A stretch of 64,000 nucleotides of DNA from CATQHP01 sp965205595 (GTDB taxonomy: Bacteria > Acidobacteriota > Terriglobia > Bryobacterales > UBA6623). The notes below the pieces were generated by a model, which worked only from the letters and a program-made list of their open reading frames with translations, had not been told where the DNA came from and did not search any database. The stretch's first letter is position 1. The number at the start of each line of letters is the position of its first letter. This document shows positions 1-7,511 of the stretch, piece by piece. The stretch spans positions 1-64,000 of the forward strand of contig CBDBHI010000080.1 of the NCBI GenBank assembly GCA_965205595.1, given 5' to 3'. Both the position numbers and the translations under genes were made by a program.

Positions 1-783
1 TTCAGGCGCGACGGACGCACGATCTCGGGCCTTGTTCATCCCGGCCGCAACGGTTACCTCTGGTTCCTCGAACGCGGCCCTGACCGCATCGACTTTGTCG
101 ACGCTTCAGCGTACGTCCGCCAAGACGTTTTCACGAGTATCGATCCCGAGACCGGGCGGCCGAGTTACGACATGGCGCGCAAGCCCGGCATCGGCAAGAT
201 GGCGGAATTCTGCCCCTCATTGTGGGGTGGTAAGGACTGGCCGCCGGCGGCCTACAGCCCCAAGACGGGGTACCTTTACATCCCCGCGAACGAAAACCTG
301 TGCGGGCGTTTGGAGGGCCAGGCACGGGAGTACAGGCGGGGCCGGACGTTCATGGGAGGCGCTGCGGAGCTGGTCCTCAGCGAGGGCGCCAAAGACCACA
401 TCGGCGAGCTGCAAGCCTGGGACCTCGACGGTCCAAAGAAGGTGTGGACAAAAACATTTAAGAGCCACAACTGGGGCTCGGTGCTGGCAACCGCGGGCGA
501 CGTGATTTTCATGGGTGGCACGAATGACCGCTACTTCCGAGCGTTCGATGCACGCACGGGTGATGAGCTGTGGAAGCAACGCACAAACTCCGGCGTGACT
601 GGAGTGCCGAGCAGCTACGAGGTGGACGGTGTTCAATACGTGGCGGTGCTGTCGGGCTGGGGAGTCGACTCCGAGCGCATGCAGGCGATGCTGAACAAGC
701 AGGTCGAGAAGCCGGTCCACGTACCACAGGGTGGCGTGTTGTGGGTATTCGCGGTGCCGCAAGGTCAGCGGGCTGGGCGGTAG
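1..783 (+). CDS. PQQ-dependent dehydrogenase, C-terminal part (5' end outside window)
   Basis: The frame is open from base 1, so the gene begins before the window. The roughly 260 visible residues match the C-terminal half of quinoprotein alcohol/sugar dehydrogenases: periplasmic beta-propeller enzymes that oxidise an alcohol or sugar with PQQ and pass electrons to a cytochrome c. Seen directly: a propeller stretch CPSLWGGKDWPPAAYSP near residue 71, a tryptophan-docking-like TGDELWKQRTNSGVTGVPSS, and the closing blade YEVDGVQYVAVLSGWG. The C-terminal part resembles the complete quinoprotein gene at 22482-24119. The TAG stop (781-783) is formed by the first bases of an inverted-repeat element, so the last residues may differ from the ancestral ones. 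The substrate cannot be told from this part. Confidence 0.85.
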   Translation, partial: FRRDGRTISGLVHPGRNGYLWFLERGPDRIDFVDASAYVRQDVFTSIDPETGRPSYDMARKPGIGKMAEFCPSLWGGKDWPPAAYSPKTGYLYIPANENLCGRLEGQAREYRRGRTFMGGAAELVLSEGAKDHIGELQAWDLDGPKKVWTKTFKSHNWGSVLATAGDVIFMGGTNDRYFRAFDARTGDELWKQRTNSGVTGVPSSYEVDGVQYVAVLSGWGVDSERMQAMLNKQVEKPVHVPQGGVLWVFAVPQGQRAGR

Positions 784-1073
784 AGCATTTCGGGAATGGC
801 TTAGACCGCTTGCCCCAGCACCAAACCCGTGAAAATCGGAGGCGCGACTGTAAAGGAGTGCGGTGGCGAAGGGTGAACTGGGAAAGTTGAGTCGCGTCCT
901 GTTGAGGAATGATCAGCAGGTCCCAACTCAGCGTATTTCAGAAAGCTGCTCCGCCACCGCACTCCTTTACAGTCGCGCCTCCGAATTTGGACAGAGGAAT
1001 CGAGTCTTCAGAAATTGCCGGCTTCATCGCTTTTCGTTCAAGAACAGTCTATGACATCAATGAAAATGCTCTA
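781..1073. repeat. MITE-like element bounded by 29-nt inverted arms
   Basis: The outer arms are 781-808 (starts TAGAGCATTT, ends TTAGACCG) and the reverse complement of 1045-1073 (starts TAGAGCATTTTCA, ends ATAGACTG). The same arms recur at 11461-11489 and 12269-12297 around the group II intron. The interior holds the palindromic element 838-982. Homology to the 12.3 kb copy continues past the right arm to about 1108, so the exact outer limit is uncertain. No gene is seen between 784 and 1162. Confidence 0.6.
838..982. repeat. Palindromic element with perfect 31-bp inverted arms
   Basis: Bases 838-868 are the exact reverse complement of 952-982 (arm begins GGAGGCGCGACTGTAAAGGA). Between them is a degenerate copy of the GTCCTGCTG/CAGCAGGAC inner hairpin seen in the two elements that flank the Y1 transposase at 20.9-21.7 kb. 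The shared layout (outer GGCGCG...GTGCGGTGG arms and inner hairpin) makes this a solo, diverged member of that family, probably moved in trans. That last point is inference. Confidence 0.75.
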
Positions 1074-1162
1074 GACAAGCGTGTCTGAAACTCCGGTCCA
1101 AAATCCCAAAGCGTGGACTTCCGTTCACGCCTCGATTTCTCGGCTGTCGGCCGCTCCCCTGG

Positions 1163-1773
1163 TTACGGTTTTAGCGATAGCGCGCGCGCTACTCGTGAGA
1201 GCAGAGTTTGGCTCTCGGCAATGGCGGCCGCGTTGGCCTCGACCGCCGCCTTGATTTCTTCCAGCTCAGTGGAGCGCCTTTTGCCCCGGCCGTGAGAATC
1301 GTCCCCGGGGACGCATGGTTTTCCATGGGAGGAGGAACGAAAGTCACCAGCTCGCTGCCGACCGGAACGATAAATGTGATGAGCGCTTCGGCGGTTTCGG
1401 TACCAGGGTTGCTGATCTTGTGCACCTCACCCTCGGTTTCGAAGAATACGTCGCCCGCTTCGTGCAGCGACACGCAACCGTTGCTGCAGTGCTCGTTAAA
1501 CACCCCTTTGGTCGCGGTTTTGATAGCCACGCTAGGATTGACGTGCCAGTCGAGCGAGGCGCCAGCAGGAAGCGCAAAATTGCCGTAGATCGTATTGAAC
1601 GGGCCCTCTTTCACATGGAGTACGACGTTGCGATCGGTGACGAGTCCTGGCGGACCAAAGAGGTCGAGGGTGGCTCCTCCAGGTAATGTCAGCTGCGCGC
1701 TCGCCGGCTGCAGCGTGATCAGCACGGCGCCAAACACCGCCGCCAACACGAATAGGTTTAGGTCTCGTTTCAT
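1163..1773 (-). CDS. Secreted cupin-like protein with C-terminal frameshift
   Basis: Start is the ATG at 1773-1771, preceded by AAGGAG; it gives a signal peptide (KRDLNLFVLAAVFGAVLITL...ASA) and a small beta-rich cupin-like domain (EGPFNTIYGNFALPAGASLD, WHVNP, HEAGDVFFETEGEVHKISNPG), probably a periplasmic binding or sensing fold. In the annotated frame translation ends at 1189 after a tail of Ser/Arg/Pro residues (SWKKSRRRSRPTRPP) unlike the rest. The -1 frame from the AAAA run near 1282 reads STELEEIKAAVEANAAAIAE and on to ...LLSRVARALSLKP, stopping at 1163. That is a plausible amphipathic helix, so the last 30 or so codons were probably shifted by an indel or a sequencing error at AAAA. 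The frame-0 product covers 1189-1773 (194 aa). Ligand unknown. Confidence 0.65.
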
Positions 1774-2070
1774 CAGTGATTTCTCCTTAAGTTGCAATTG
1801 AGTGGCCGGACAACGCCCAGCCGACCCACCGAGAATACCCGCTGCTGACTTAGAAGTCTCCCCGTAGCTCTTGCGAGGATTGGTGGCGTAGCATGATGCT
1901 GTGTCAAGGGCGGAGTAAATTTGGACCACTTCGGCGGAGCAAAAGTAGACCAGTTGGTGAAGGGGTAGCGGTTTTCGTGGGACGGCTGGAACGGAGCCTG
2001 CGGTCGCCCTTTAGGGCGGCCCAGGCGTAGTGGAGGCCGTCCCACGAAAACCGGGCGAGTGGCCGGTGGG

Positions 2071-2832
2071 TCAGCCCAAAGAGTGAGCCCGCTTCTTCTT
2101 GCTCTGGATCAGACGGAAGCTTTCGCCGTTCAGCTCTAGAATATGAACGTGGTGCGTGAGGCGATCGAGCAGGGCGCCGGTCAGCCGCTCGGAGCCGAAG
2201 ACCTCCGTCCATTCGTTAAACGGCAGATTCGAGGTGACCAGCGTCGAGCCCTGTTCGTAGCGCTGGGAAAACACTTCGAACAATAACTCCGCTCCGGTCT
2301 TCGATAGCGGCACGTAGCCCAGTTCATCGACGATCAGCAGATCCTGCTTGGCCAACTGCTTTTGACATCGCAGCAAGCGCCGTTCATCTCGGGCTTCGAG
2401 CAGCTCATTGACCAGTGCCGCCGCTGTTGTGAAGCGTGTTCGATAGCCGCGCTGACAAGCCGCCAGTCCCAACGCCAAGCCGATGTGCGTTTTGCCCGTG
2501 CCGGAATTACCCAGTGCCGGCACGTTTTCGCGGCGGTCGATAAACTCACAGCGCGCCAGTTCCAGCACCAGCTTCTTGTTCAACGCCGGCAAGGACGGGA
2601 AGTCGAAAGTGTCCAGACTCTTGGTCACGGGAAACTTCGCGGCCTTGCTGCGGCGCTCGGTGGCCCGCTGTTCACGGTCGAGCAGTTCCAGCTCGCAGAG
2701 TTGTTGCGGGAAGCTCCTCGAATCCAAGCTCTCGGCGGCGCATTGCCGCGCCAGTTTGTCGTACTCGCGCAGGAAGGTTGGCAGCCGCAACGCTTTCAAA
2801 TGCGCTTCGAGCAGAAGTTTCGACCTCGCCAT
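2071..2832 (-). CDS. istB: IS21 helper ATPase IstB
   Basis: The 253-residue product has the AAA+ signature of IstB/DnaC-like transposition helpers: NSGTGKTHIGLALGLAA (Walker A, about residue 108), LLIVDELGYVPLSKTGAELL (Walker B/sensor region), and STLVTSNLPFNEWTEVF. IstB loads on target DNA and stimulates the IstA integrase. The ATG (2832-2830) overlaps the istA stop as TAATG and is preceded by GGAGGGGGG, so translation is probably coupled. Length is normal for the family. The gene itself looks intact, although its partner istA carries a stop. Walker A reads ALGNSGTGKTH in place of the common LGPPGTGKTH, still with the GxGKT core. Confidence 0.95.
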   Translation of the reverse strand: MARSKLLLEAHLKALRLPTFLREYDKLARQCAAESLDSRSFPQQLCELELLDREQRATERRSKAAKFPVTKSLDTFDFPSLPALNKKLVLELARCEFIDRRENVPALGNSGTGKTHIGLALGLAACQRGYRTRFTTAAALVNELLEARDERRLLRCQKQLAKQDLLIVDELGYVPLSKTGAELLFEVFSQRYEQGSTLVTSNLPFNEWTEVFGSERLTGALLDRLTHHVHILELNGESFRLIQSKKKRAHSLG

Positions 2833-4331
2833 TACCCCCCTCCTTGTGCCGGCAGTGCCAAATAGTCCGCAGCGGAGGTTTGCTCCACCTGGGCTGCCGG
2901 CAGGTGCGGATACTTCGTCAAGTCCAAGCGCGGCGGCCGTTGCTCGATGCGGCACAGCACTAAGTGCCTGACTGCATCCAAGCCAATCGCTCCCAACTCG
3001 CAGGCTTGGCGCACCGCCGCGGCAACGTGCTCGAATCGGAAGTCCTCCAGTCATCGCAATACCCGCACGTACTCGCGCTTGCCTGGCTTTCCCAACCGTG
3101 CCTCGAGCAAACGTCTCAAGCACGGGAACTGTTCGGGCAGCTCCCAGCCCGCCAACGGGGCCGCTTGATCGAGCGCGTTGGTCTTGCGTTCCAGCAGTGC
3201 TAGGTAATGCAGCGGATCGAAGATCAACTCTTCGCGTTCGTAACTGCGCCGGTGGCGCGCGATCTCTTCGCTGCCACAACAGATCACGATTTCATCGACG
3301 TAGCCTTTCAGCAACACCTGGCGATGTCCGTAGCGTGTGGGCACCGAGTAGTCGTTGGCGCGATAGCGCACCAATGACAGCGACGTCACCCGCGTGGTGC
3401 GTTTGTCGCAGGCGTCATAGGGCGTGGGCGGCAAGGGCAACAACGCTTGGCGGTCACGCTTGAAACGTTCCTCAATCGTTTCGGTGTGCCGCCGCAAGCG
3501 CCGCTTACGATTGTTGAGGCACTGCGCTTCGAGCTGCTCGTTGAACGCTTCCCAGCTTGGAAACCTTGGCGCCGGCACCATGAAGTTCCGCCGGGCATAA
3601 CCGACCAGTCCTTCCACCTTTCCCTTGTCGTTGCCTTTGCCCGGACGCCCGAAACGATCGGAGAATAAATAGTGCGACTGCAGTTCACTGAACACCCTGG
3701 TCCGCTTGCGCCTGCCGTCGCCCAGAATCCTCGCCAGCGCCAAGGTCGTGTTGTCGTAGAGGATGCTGCGTGGCACGCCGCCGAAGTACCGAAACGCTGC
3801 GTTGTGCCCCTCGCAAAACGCTTCCGTCGTCTCGGCCGGGAAAGCTTTTACGAAAGCGTCATCGCTAGGCGGCAGATCGACCACCAAGTAGTGCGCCTTG
3901 CGCTGTACGCCGTCAATGACCACCAGAGCTTCACCGCAGTCGGCCTGGGCATCGCCCGCCGGATGCACCAGCGGCACGAACATCTCTTGCCCGCCGAGCT
4001 TCTTGTCGCGAACATAGTCCTTGACGATCGTGTAACCGCCGGTGAAATCGTACTCGTCGCGCAAGCGGTCGAAGATGCGTTTTGCGGTGTGGCGTTGTTT
4101 CTTCGGACGTTCCTGATCGTCGATGAGGATCTGATCGACGATTCCGGTGAAGGGATCCAGCTTCGGCCTCTGCGCTGGTTGGCGCCGCCGATAGCCCGGC
4201 GGAGTGGCGTAGCGCAACATCTTGCGCACCGTCCCTCGCGCCAGGCCAAACCGTTTGGCGGCCTCGCGCTCACTGAGCCCTTCGACAAAGACACTGCGCC
4301 GTACTTGAGCGTATAGCTCCACGCGATACAT
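2832..4331 (-). pseudogene. istA: IS21 transposase IstA, interrupted by in-frame TGA
   Basis: Begins MYRVELYAQVRRSVFVEGLS with the IS21 helix-turn-helix (SEREAAKRFGLARGTVRKML), followed by the DDE integrase core (AQADCGEALVVID, SILYDNTTLAL, GNDKGKVEGLVGYARRNF). After REYVRVLR an in-frame TGA at 3053-3051 ends translation. The same frame then continues as LEDFRFEHVAAAVRQACELG...LALPAQGGG to the proper stop that overlaps istB. The C-terminal 73 or so residues are therefore cut off by one nonsense codon. All three catalytic residues lie before the stop, so some function cannot be excluded, but the copy is probably defective. The start at 4331 is inferred from family alignment; the frame is open a little further upstream. 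Confidence 0.88.
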
Positions 4332-4455
4332 CCCTCTCGTGTCCCACAAACACCACAGGAATGTTCGCTGGACCACTCGGACGGTCTACTTTTACTCCGC
4401 CCAAAAGCAGCTTCGATTCGCCGCTCTATGGTCTAGTTTCGCTCCGCCGTTCTCA

Positions 4456-4536
4456 GCGTTCAGTCGAATCACCGTTGCCGGTCTTGCCATACCGACATTT
4501 TACAGTTAAAGGCCTTACTTTCGCAAGTTAGTACTA
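4456..4536 (-). mobile_element. IS630 terminal fragment (81 bp)
   Basis: The reverse complement of this stretch is identical over all 81 bases to 30231-30311, the left terminal repeat, leader and first 11-12 codons of the complete IS630 copy. It ends exactly where the IS21 terminus begins (4455/4456). The rest of the IS630 copy is missing. Complete identity suggests that both IS630 copies are recent. Confidence 0.93.
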
Positions 4537-4629
4537 GGACCACAGGAAATATCCGTGGCACGCGACAAGATCATCTTCAACATGGCCGAGATTACCGGCA
4601 ATGTTTGGATGCTGGAGCCGGTCGAATAG
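4537..4629 (+). pseudogene. 3' remnant of a TolB/PD40-type beta-propeller gene
   Basis: Directly after the IS630 edge a frame opens in phase and runs 30 codons to TAG (4627-4629). It encodes ISVARDKIIFNMAEITGNVW then MLEPVE. The pattern hydrophobic-phe-asn...G-N/D-V/I-W-M-L/I-E is the usual last strand of WD40-like PD40 repeats at the end of TolB-like proteins and of propeller-tailed Ser/Thr kinases. No start or upstream part survives, so IS630 insertion followed by the IS21 rearrangement appears to have removed the rest. Too short to assign a function. Confidence 0.5.
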
Positions 4630-4842
4630 ATAGCAAATTGTCAAAGAAAAAGGGGGGACAAAAAAAGGGGGAACAACGCCCACTTTTCGGGTCCCTGGAG
4701 CATTCGGGGACACGCACGCAATACGCAAACGCTTATACATCAACGTCTTCCAGAGATCTCAATGTTCATAAAGTGATCGTAGTCCGTGATCTCCACTTCC
4801 CGTTCATCCCCACGCCAGCGGATAATCCAAGGGCAGCTCGTG

Positions 4843-4886
4843 GCGCGCGCCTCCGGCGGGCCGCGTCGACCTCCAGGTCGACGTTT
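4843..4886 (-). repeat. Intron-free copy of the group II intron target
   Basis: Read on the minus strand this segment is ACGTCGACCTGGAGGTCGAC then GCGG|CCCGCCGGAGGCGCGCGCCAC. It matches both exon flanks of the group II intron at 11554-12210 (…GAGGTCGACGCGG before it, CCCGCCGGAAGCGCGCGCCAC after it), with nothing inserted at the bar. It is thus an empty-site paralogue that fixes the intron ends. Confidence 0.85.
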
Positions 4887-4888
4887 TT
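4864..4888 (+). terminator. Rho-independent terminator-like hairpin
   Basis: CGTCGACCT-CC-AGGTCGACG is a perfect 9-bp stem followed at once by TTTTT (4884-4888). No intact gene lies directly upstream on the plus strand, so the upstream transcription unit may be the TolB-like remnant. The same stem sequence, without the T-tract, stands just before the group II intron at 11531-11550. Confidence 0.55.
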
Positions 4889-5027
4889 GAGCCGTACCGC
4901 GATTTTGCAATTTCTTTCACCTTTGAAATCAACAACCTAGCGATCCGGCCGCCCGAAAACCGTACACACGAGCCTTACACTATACGGGGAGGGTGCGGAC
5001 AGCGCAGCAAGAAAGCTCGAAATTTGA

Positions 5028-5180
5028 TGGAAATCCTGCCAAATCCGGCCACACGGAGGGATTCATGATGCGGCCTGAGGATTGAGATCGTCGAGCACAC
5101 GAGGAATTCTTCCTCCTAGTGCTCGAATCTGAGCGAAATCCGGCCAAACCATGCCAAATCCGGGCATTTCCGGACATTTC
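5028..5180. repeat. Dispersed AATCCGGCCATTTCCGG repeat cluster with hairpin
   Basis: GAAATCCTGCCAAATCCGGC occurs near 5030, GCGAAATCCGGCCAAAC near 5132, and AAATCCGGGCATTTCCGGAC at 5157-5176. A related copy, GAATCCGGCCATTTCCGGGC, is at about 36158-36178. Between the copies is a hairpin at 5091-5126 (TCGAGCAC...GTGCTCGA, with inner GAGGAA...TTCCTC). The cluster ends where the ASPIC coding homology begins and so marks the break that removed that gene's 5' end. The rest of 4630-5118 holds no gene I can support. Confidence 0.5.
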
Positions 5181-6015
5181 TTCGTCCAAGCGGTTCGAAG
5201 AGATCGCGGTGGAAGCTGGCGTAGCCCATGACGCCGAGGGGAACGACTATGCCGGGATGGGCGTGAGCTGGTCAGACTACGACCAGGACGGGCACGGAGA
5301 CATTATTGTCAACGCCCTTGGGAGACAGGGGTACTGGCTCTACCGCAACGTTGGAGGCCAGTTTGAGCCGGTGTCGGAGCGTTCTGGAATAGGCGCTCTA
5401 TCAGGATTGCGGTCCGGGTGGGGGATGGGCCTTGCGGATTTCGACAACGACGGCTGGAGCGATTTGTTCGTCGCTCAGGGACACGTGATGGATGACATTT
5501 CAGCCAGCGATCCGGCGTTGTCGCACCGTGAGCCGCTGATGTTGGCTCGGAATCTTTTCGGAAAATTCTTCGATGCTTCGCGAACCGGCGGCGCGATATT
5601 CGAGCAGCGGTTCGCGGGCCGGGGCGCGGCGTTCGGCGATCTGAACAATGACGGTCTCATTGACATCGTCGTCAATGTGAATGACGGGCCCGCCGTCGTC
5701 TTGAAAAACACGACGCCCAAAGCCGGCAACTATCTGCGGGTTGCACTCGAAGGCGTTACGAGCAACCGGGACGCTATCGGCGCGACGGTCAGCGTACGGC
5801 TGGCGGGGGGCACCGAACTGACGGCGTTTCGAGGATCGGGAGGCAGCTACCTTTCCTCAAGTGCGGCGGATCTGCACTTCGGACTCGGAGACGGAGAGTG
5901 CTGCGAAGCGGTCGAGGTTCGTTGGCCGGATGGGTCTGTTCGGACTTTGGAAAACCCGCAGGGCTCTAGGCTGTTGATTCGGCAGAACGAAAAACGAGCC
6001 GATGACGGTCGCTAG
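5119..6015 (+). pseudogene. FG-GAP/ASPIC-UnbV protein, 5'-truncated
   Basis: From about 5185 the frame encodes FG-GAP-type calcium-loop repeats (SWSDYDQDGHGDIIV, LADFDNDGWSDLFVAQGH, FGDLNNDGLIDIVV), then an ASPIC/UnbV C-terminal domain (NYLRVALEG, GATVSVRLAGG, SSAADLHFGLGDGECCEAVE, VRWPDGSVRTLENP). These are extracellular propeller proteins, often several hundred residues longer at the N-terminus. Here the N-terminal half and signal peptide are missing and the first 20 or so codons are made of dispersed repeat sequence. The nearest start (GTG 5119) lies inside the repeat and has no good ribosome site. Most likely a broken gene; function unknown even for intact relatives, which are usually assigned to surface binding or export. 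Confidence 0.8.
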
Positions 6016-6074
6016 ACGGCAGTGAAGACTGTATCCGTGCCCGCGTAGCGGGGCCACTTCTTCAGTAGTATTAG

Positions 6075-7511
6075 GTGGTGATTCCCGAATCCGCAGTCGA
6101 AGAGCTTAAACGCGTCGTCGGTGAGAGGGCAGTGCTTGCTCGCGAGCAAGACCTAACGCTCTACGAATACGACGGCAGCATCGAAAAAGGACGACCCGAG
6201 TGCGTCGTATTTCCGAAGACCACCGAGAACGTCGTCGAGATCGTAAAAATCGCCGAGGCCTACGAGTTGCCCTTGGTCGGCCGAGGAGCGGGCACCGGCT
6301 TAAGCGGCGGCGTGATTCCGCGACAAGGTGGGCTCATGATTGGCTTCTCGCGAATGAACAAGATTCTCGAGATCGACTATGAAAATGAGTGCGCGGTCGT
6401 GCAACCAGGGGTCGTCAACCTGGACATTACGCTCAGCGTGCAAGCGAACGGATACTACTACGCGCCGGACCCTTCGTCGCAGAAGGCTTGCACGATCGGT
6501 GGCAACGTCTCAGAGAATGCCGGCGGTCCGCACACACTAATTTACGGAGTAACGACTAATCACGTACTCGGCATCGAGGCGGTCTTGCCCAACGGCACGG
6601 TGATAAACGTCGGCGGAAAAGAGCTCGATCACCCGGGGTACGATCTGGTCGGTTTGCTAACCGGGTCTGAGGGCACGATGGTGCTGGTGACGAAAGTCAT
6701 TGTTCGGTTGATGCGAGCGTCCGAGGCAGTGAAGACTTTGCTGGCGATTTACGAAAGCCCCGAAGACGCGGCTTCGACCGTGGGCGACCTCACTGCTCGC
6801 GCGATCACCCCCGCGGCCGTAGAAATGCTAGACGGCGTGATGCTCCGCATGGTCGAGGAGGCGACGCACGCAGGCTATCCGCTTGATGCTGACGCCGTGT
6901 TGCTCATCGAACTCGAAGGGTTGACGGAAACGGTCGAGGAGCAGCTCGTGCTCGTGAACGAGGTTTGTCTGGCGAACAACGCTCGGGAAGTCCGTGTTGC
7001 GAAGTCGGAGGAAGAGCGAGCATTGCTTTGGAAAGGCCGCAAGAATGCTTTCGGCGCGGTCGGACGCGTGAGTCCAACGTACTACGTGCAAGATGGCGTA
7101 GTGCCGCGAACACGCATTGCCGATACGTTGAAACACATCTACAAGGTTTCAGAGAAATACGACCTACAGATCAGCAATATTTTTCACGCCGGCGACGGCA
7201 ACATGCACCCGATCATTTTGTTCGATCCGTCGGACCCTGGGCAGACCGAGCGGACAAAGAAGGCCGGCGAAGATATTTTGAAATACTGCATCGAGGCCGG
7301 CGGCGCGATCACCGGTGAGCACGGCGTCGGAATGGAGAAGAACGAGCTCATGCCGTTGCTGTTCTCAGACGACAGCCTGGAGACGATGGAGCGGCTGATG
7401 CGTATCTTCAATCCAGATGGCCGCCTGAACCCGGGAAAGCTGCTGCCAACTGGAAAAGGCTGCATGGAGATTCGGCCGGCTCCGGAGCAGTATCAGTCGA
7501 CGGATTGGTAG
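6075..7511 (+). CDS. glcD: FAD-linked glycolate/lactate oxidase, GlcD-like
   Basis: A 478-residue FAD-dependent 2-hydroxyacid dehydrogenase. The N-terminal FAD_binding_4 domain shows GRGAGTGLSGGVIPRQGGLM (residues about 75-95), PDPSSQKACTIGGNVSENAG and LTGSEGTM. The FAD-oxidase C-terminal domain shows HAGDGNMHPIILFDP, ITGEHGVGMEKNELM and RIFNPDGRLNPGKLLP. It oxidises glycolate or D-lactate to the 2-oxo acid in the cytoplasm or at the membrane, normally with GlcE and GlcF. No glcE or glcF lies beside it here; the next gene is convergent and overlaps its 3' end by 19 bases. Start is the GTG at 6075; a second GTG follows at once. Length is normal for GlcD. The exact 2-hydroxyacid is not determinable. 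Confidence 0.9.
   Translation: MVIPESAVEELKRVVGERAVLAREQDLTLYEYDGSIEKGRPECVVFPKTTENVVEIVKIAEAYELPLVGRGAGTGLSGGVIPRQGGLMIGFSRMNKILEIDYENECAVVQPGVVNLDITLSVQANGYYYAPDPSSQKACTIGGNVSENAGGPHTLIYGVTTNHVLGIEAVLPNGTVINVGGKELDHPGYDLVGLLTGSEGTMVLVTKVIVRLMRASEAVKTLLAIYESPEDAASTVGDLTARAITPAAVEMLDGVMLRMVEEATHAGYPLDADAVLLIELEGLTETVEEQLVLVNEVCLANNAREVRVAKSEEERALLWKGRKNAFGAVGRVSPTYYVQDGVVPRTRIADTLKHIYKVSEKYDLQISNIFHAGDGNMHPIILFDPSDPGQTERTKKAGEDILKYCIEAGGAITGEHGVGMEKNELMPLLFSDDSLETMERLMRIFNPDGRLNPGKLLPTGKGCMEIRPAPEQYQSTDW

Larger units (their letters stand above)
1902..4455 (-). mobile_element. IS21-family insertion sequence
   Basis: Encodes istA and istB in the usual order on the minus strand. The termini read inward as TGTCAAGGGCGGAG (from 1902) and TGAGAACGGCGGAG (from 4455, reverse strand). 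Each end carries two copies of a GCGGAGnAAAnnTnGACCA repeat, near 1910 and 1936 on the left and near 4390 and 4430 on the right, the multiple terminal repeats expected for IS21. The right end abuts an IS630 fragment exactly. The left neighbour is the promoter side of the cupin gene, not the other half of that IS630 copy, so a deletion accompanied or followed insertion. No target duplication is visible. Confidence 0.9.

Noticed and set aside
784..1162. Short plus-strand open frames across the palindrome region
   Set aside because: They follow repeat sequence and show no protein features or ribosome sites.
4740..4845. Minus-strand tail reading SCPWIIRWRGDEREVEITDY and ending GRR, a possible gene end
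   Set aside because: Only about 35 plausible codons, no start, runs straight into the hairpin repeat; no family recognised.
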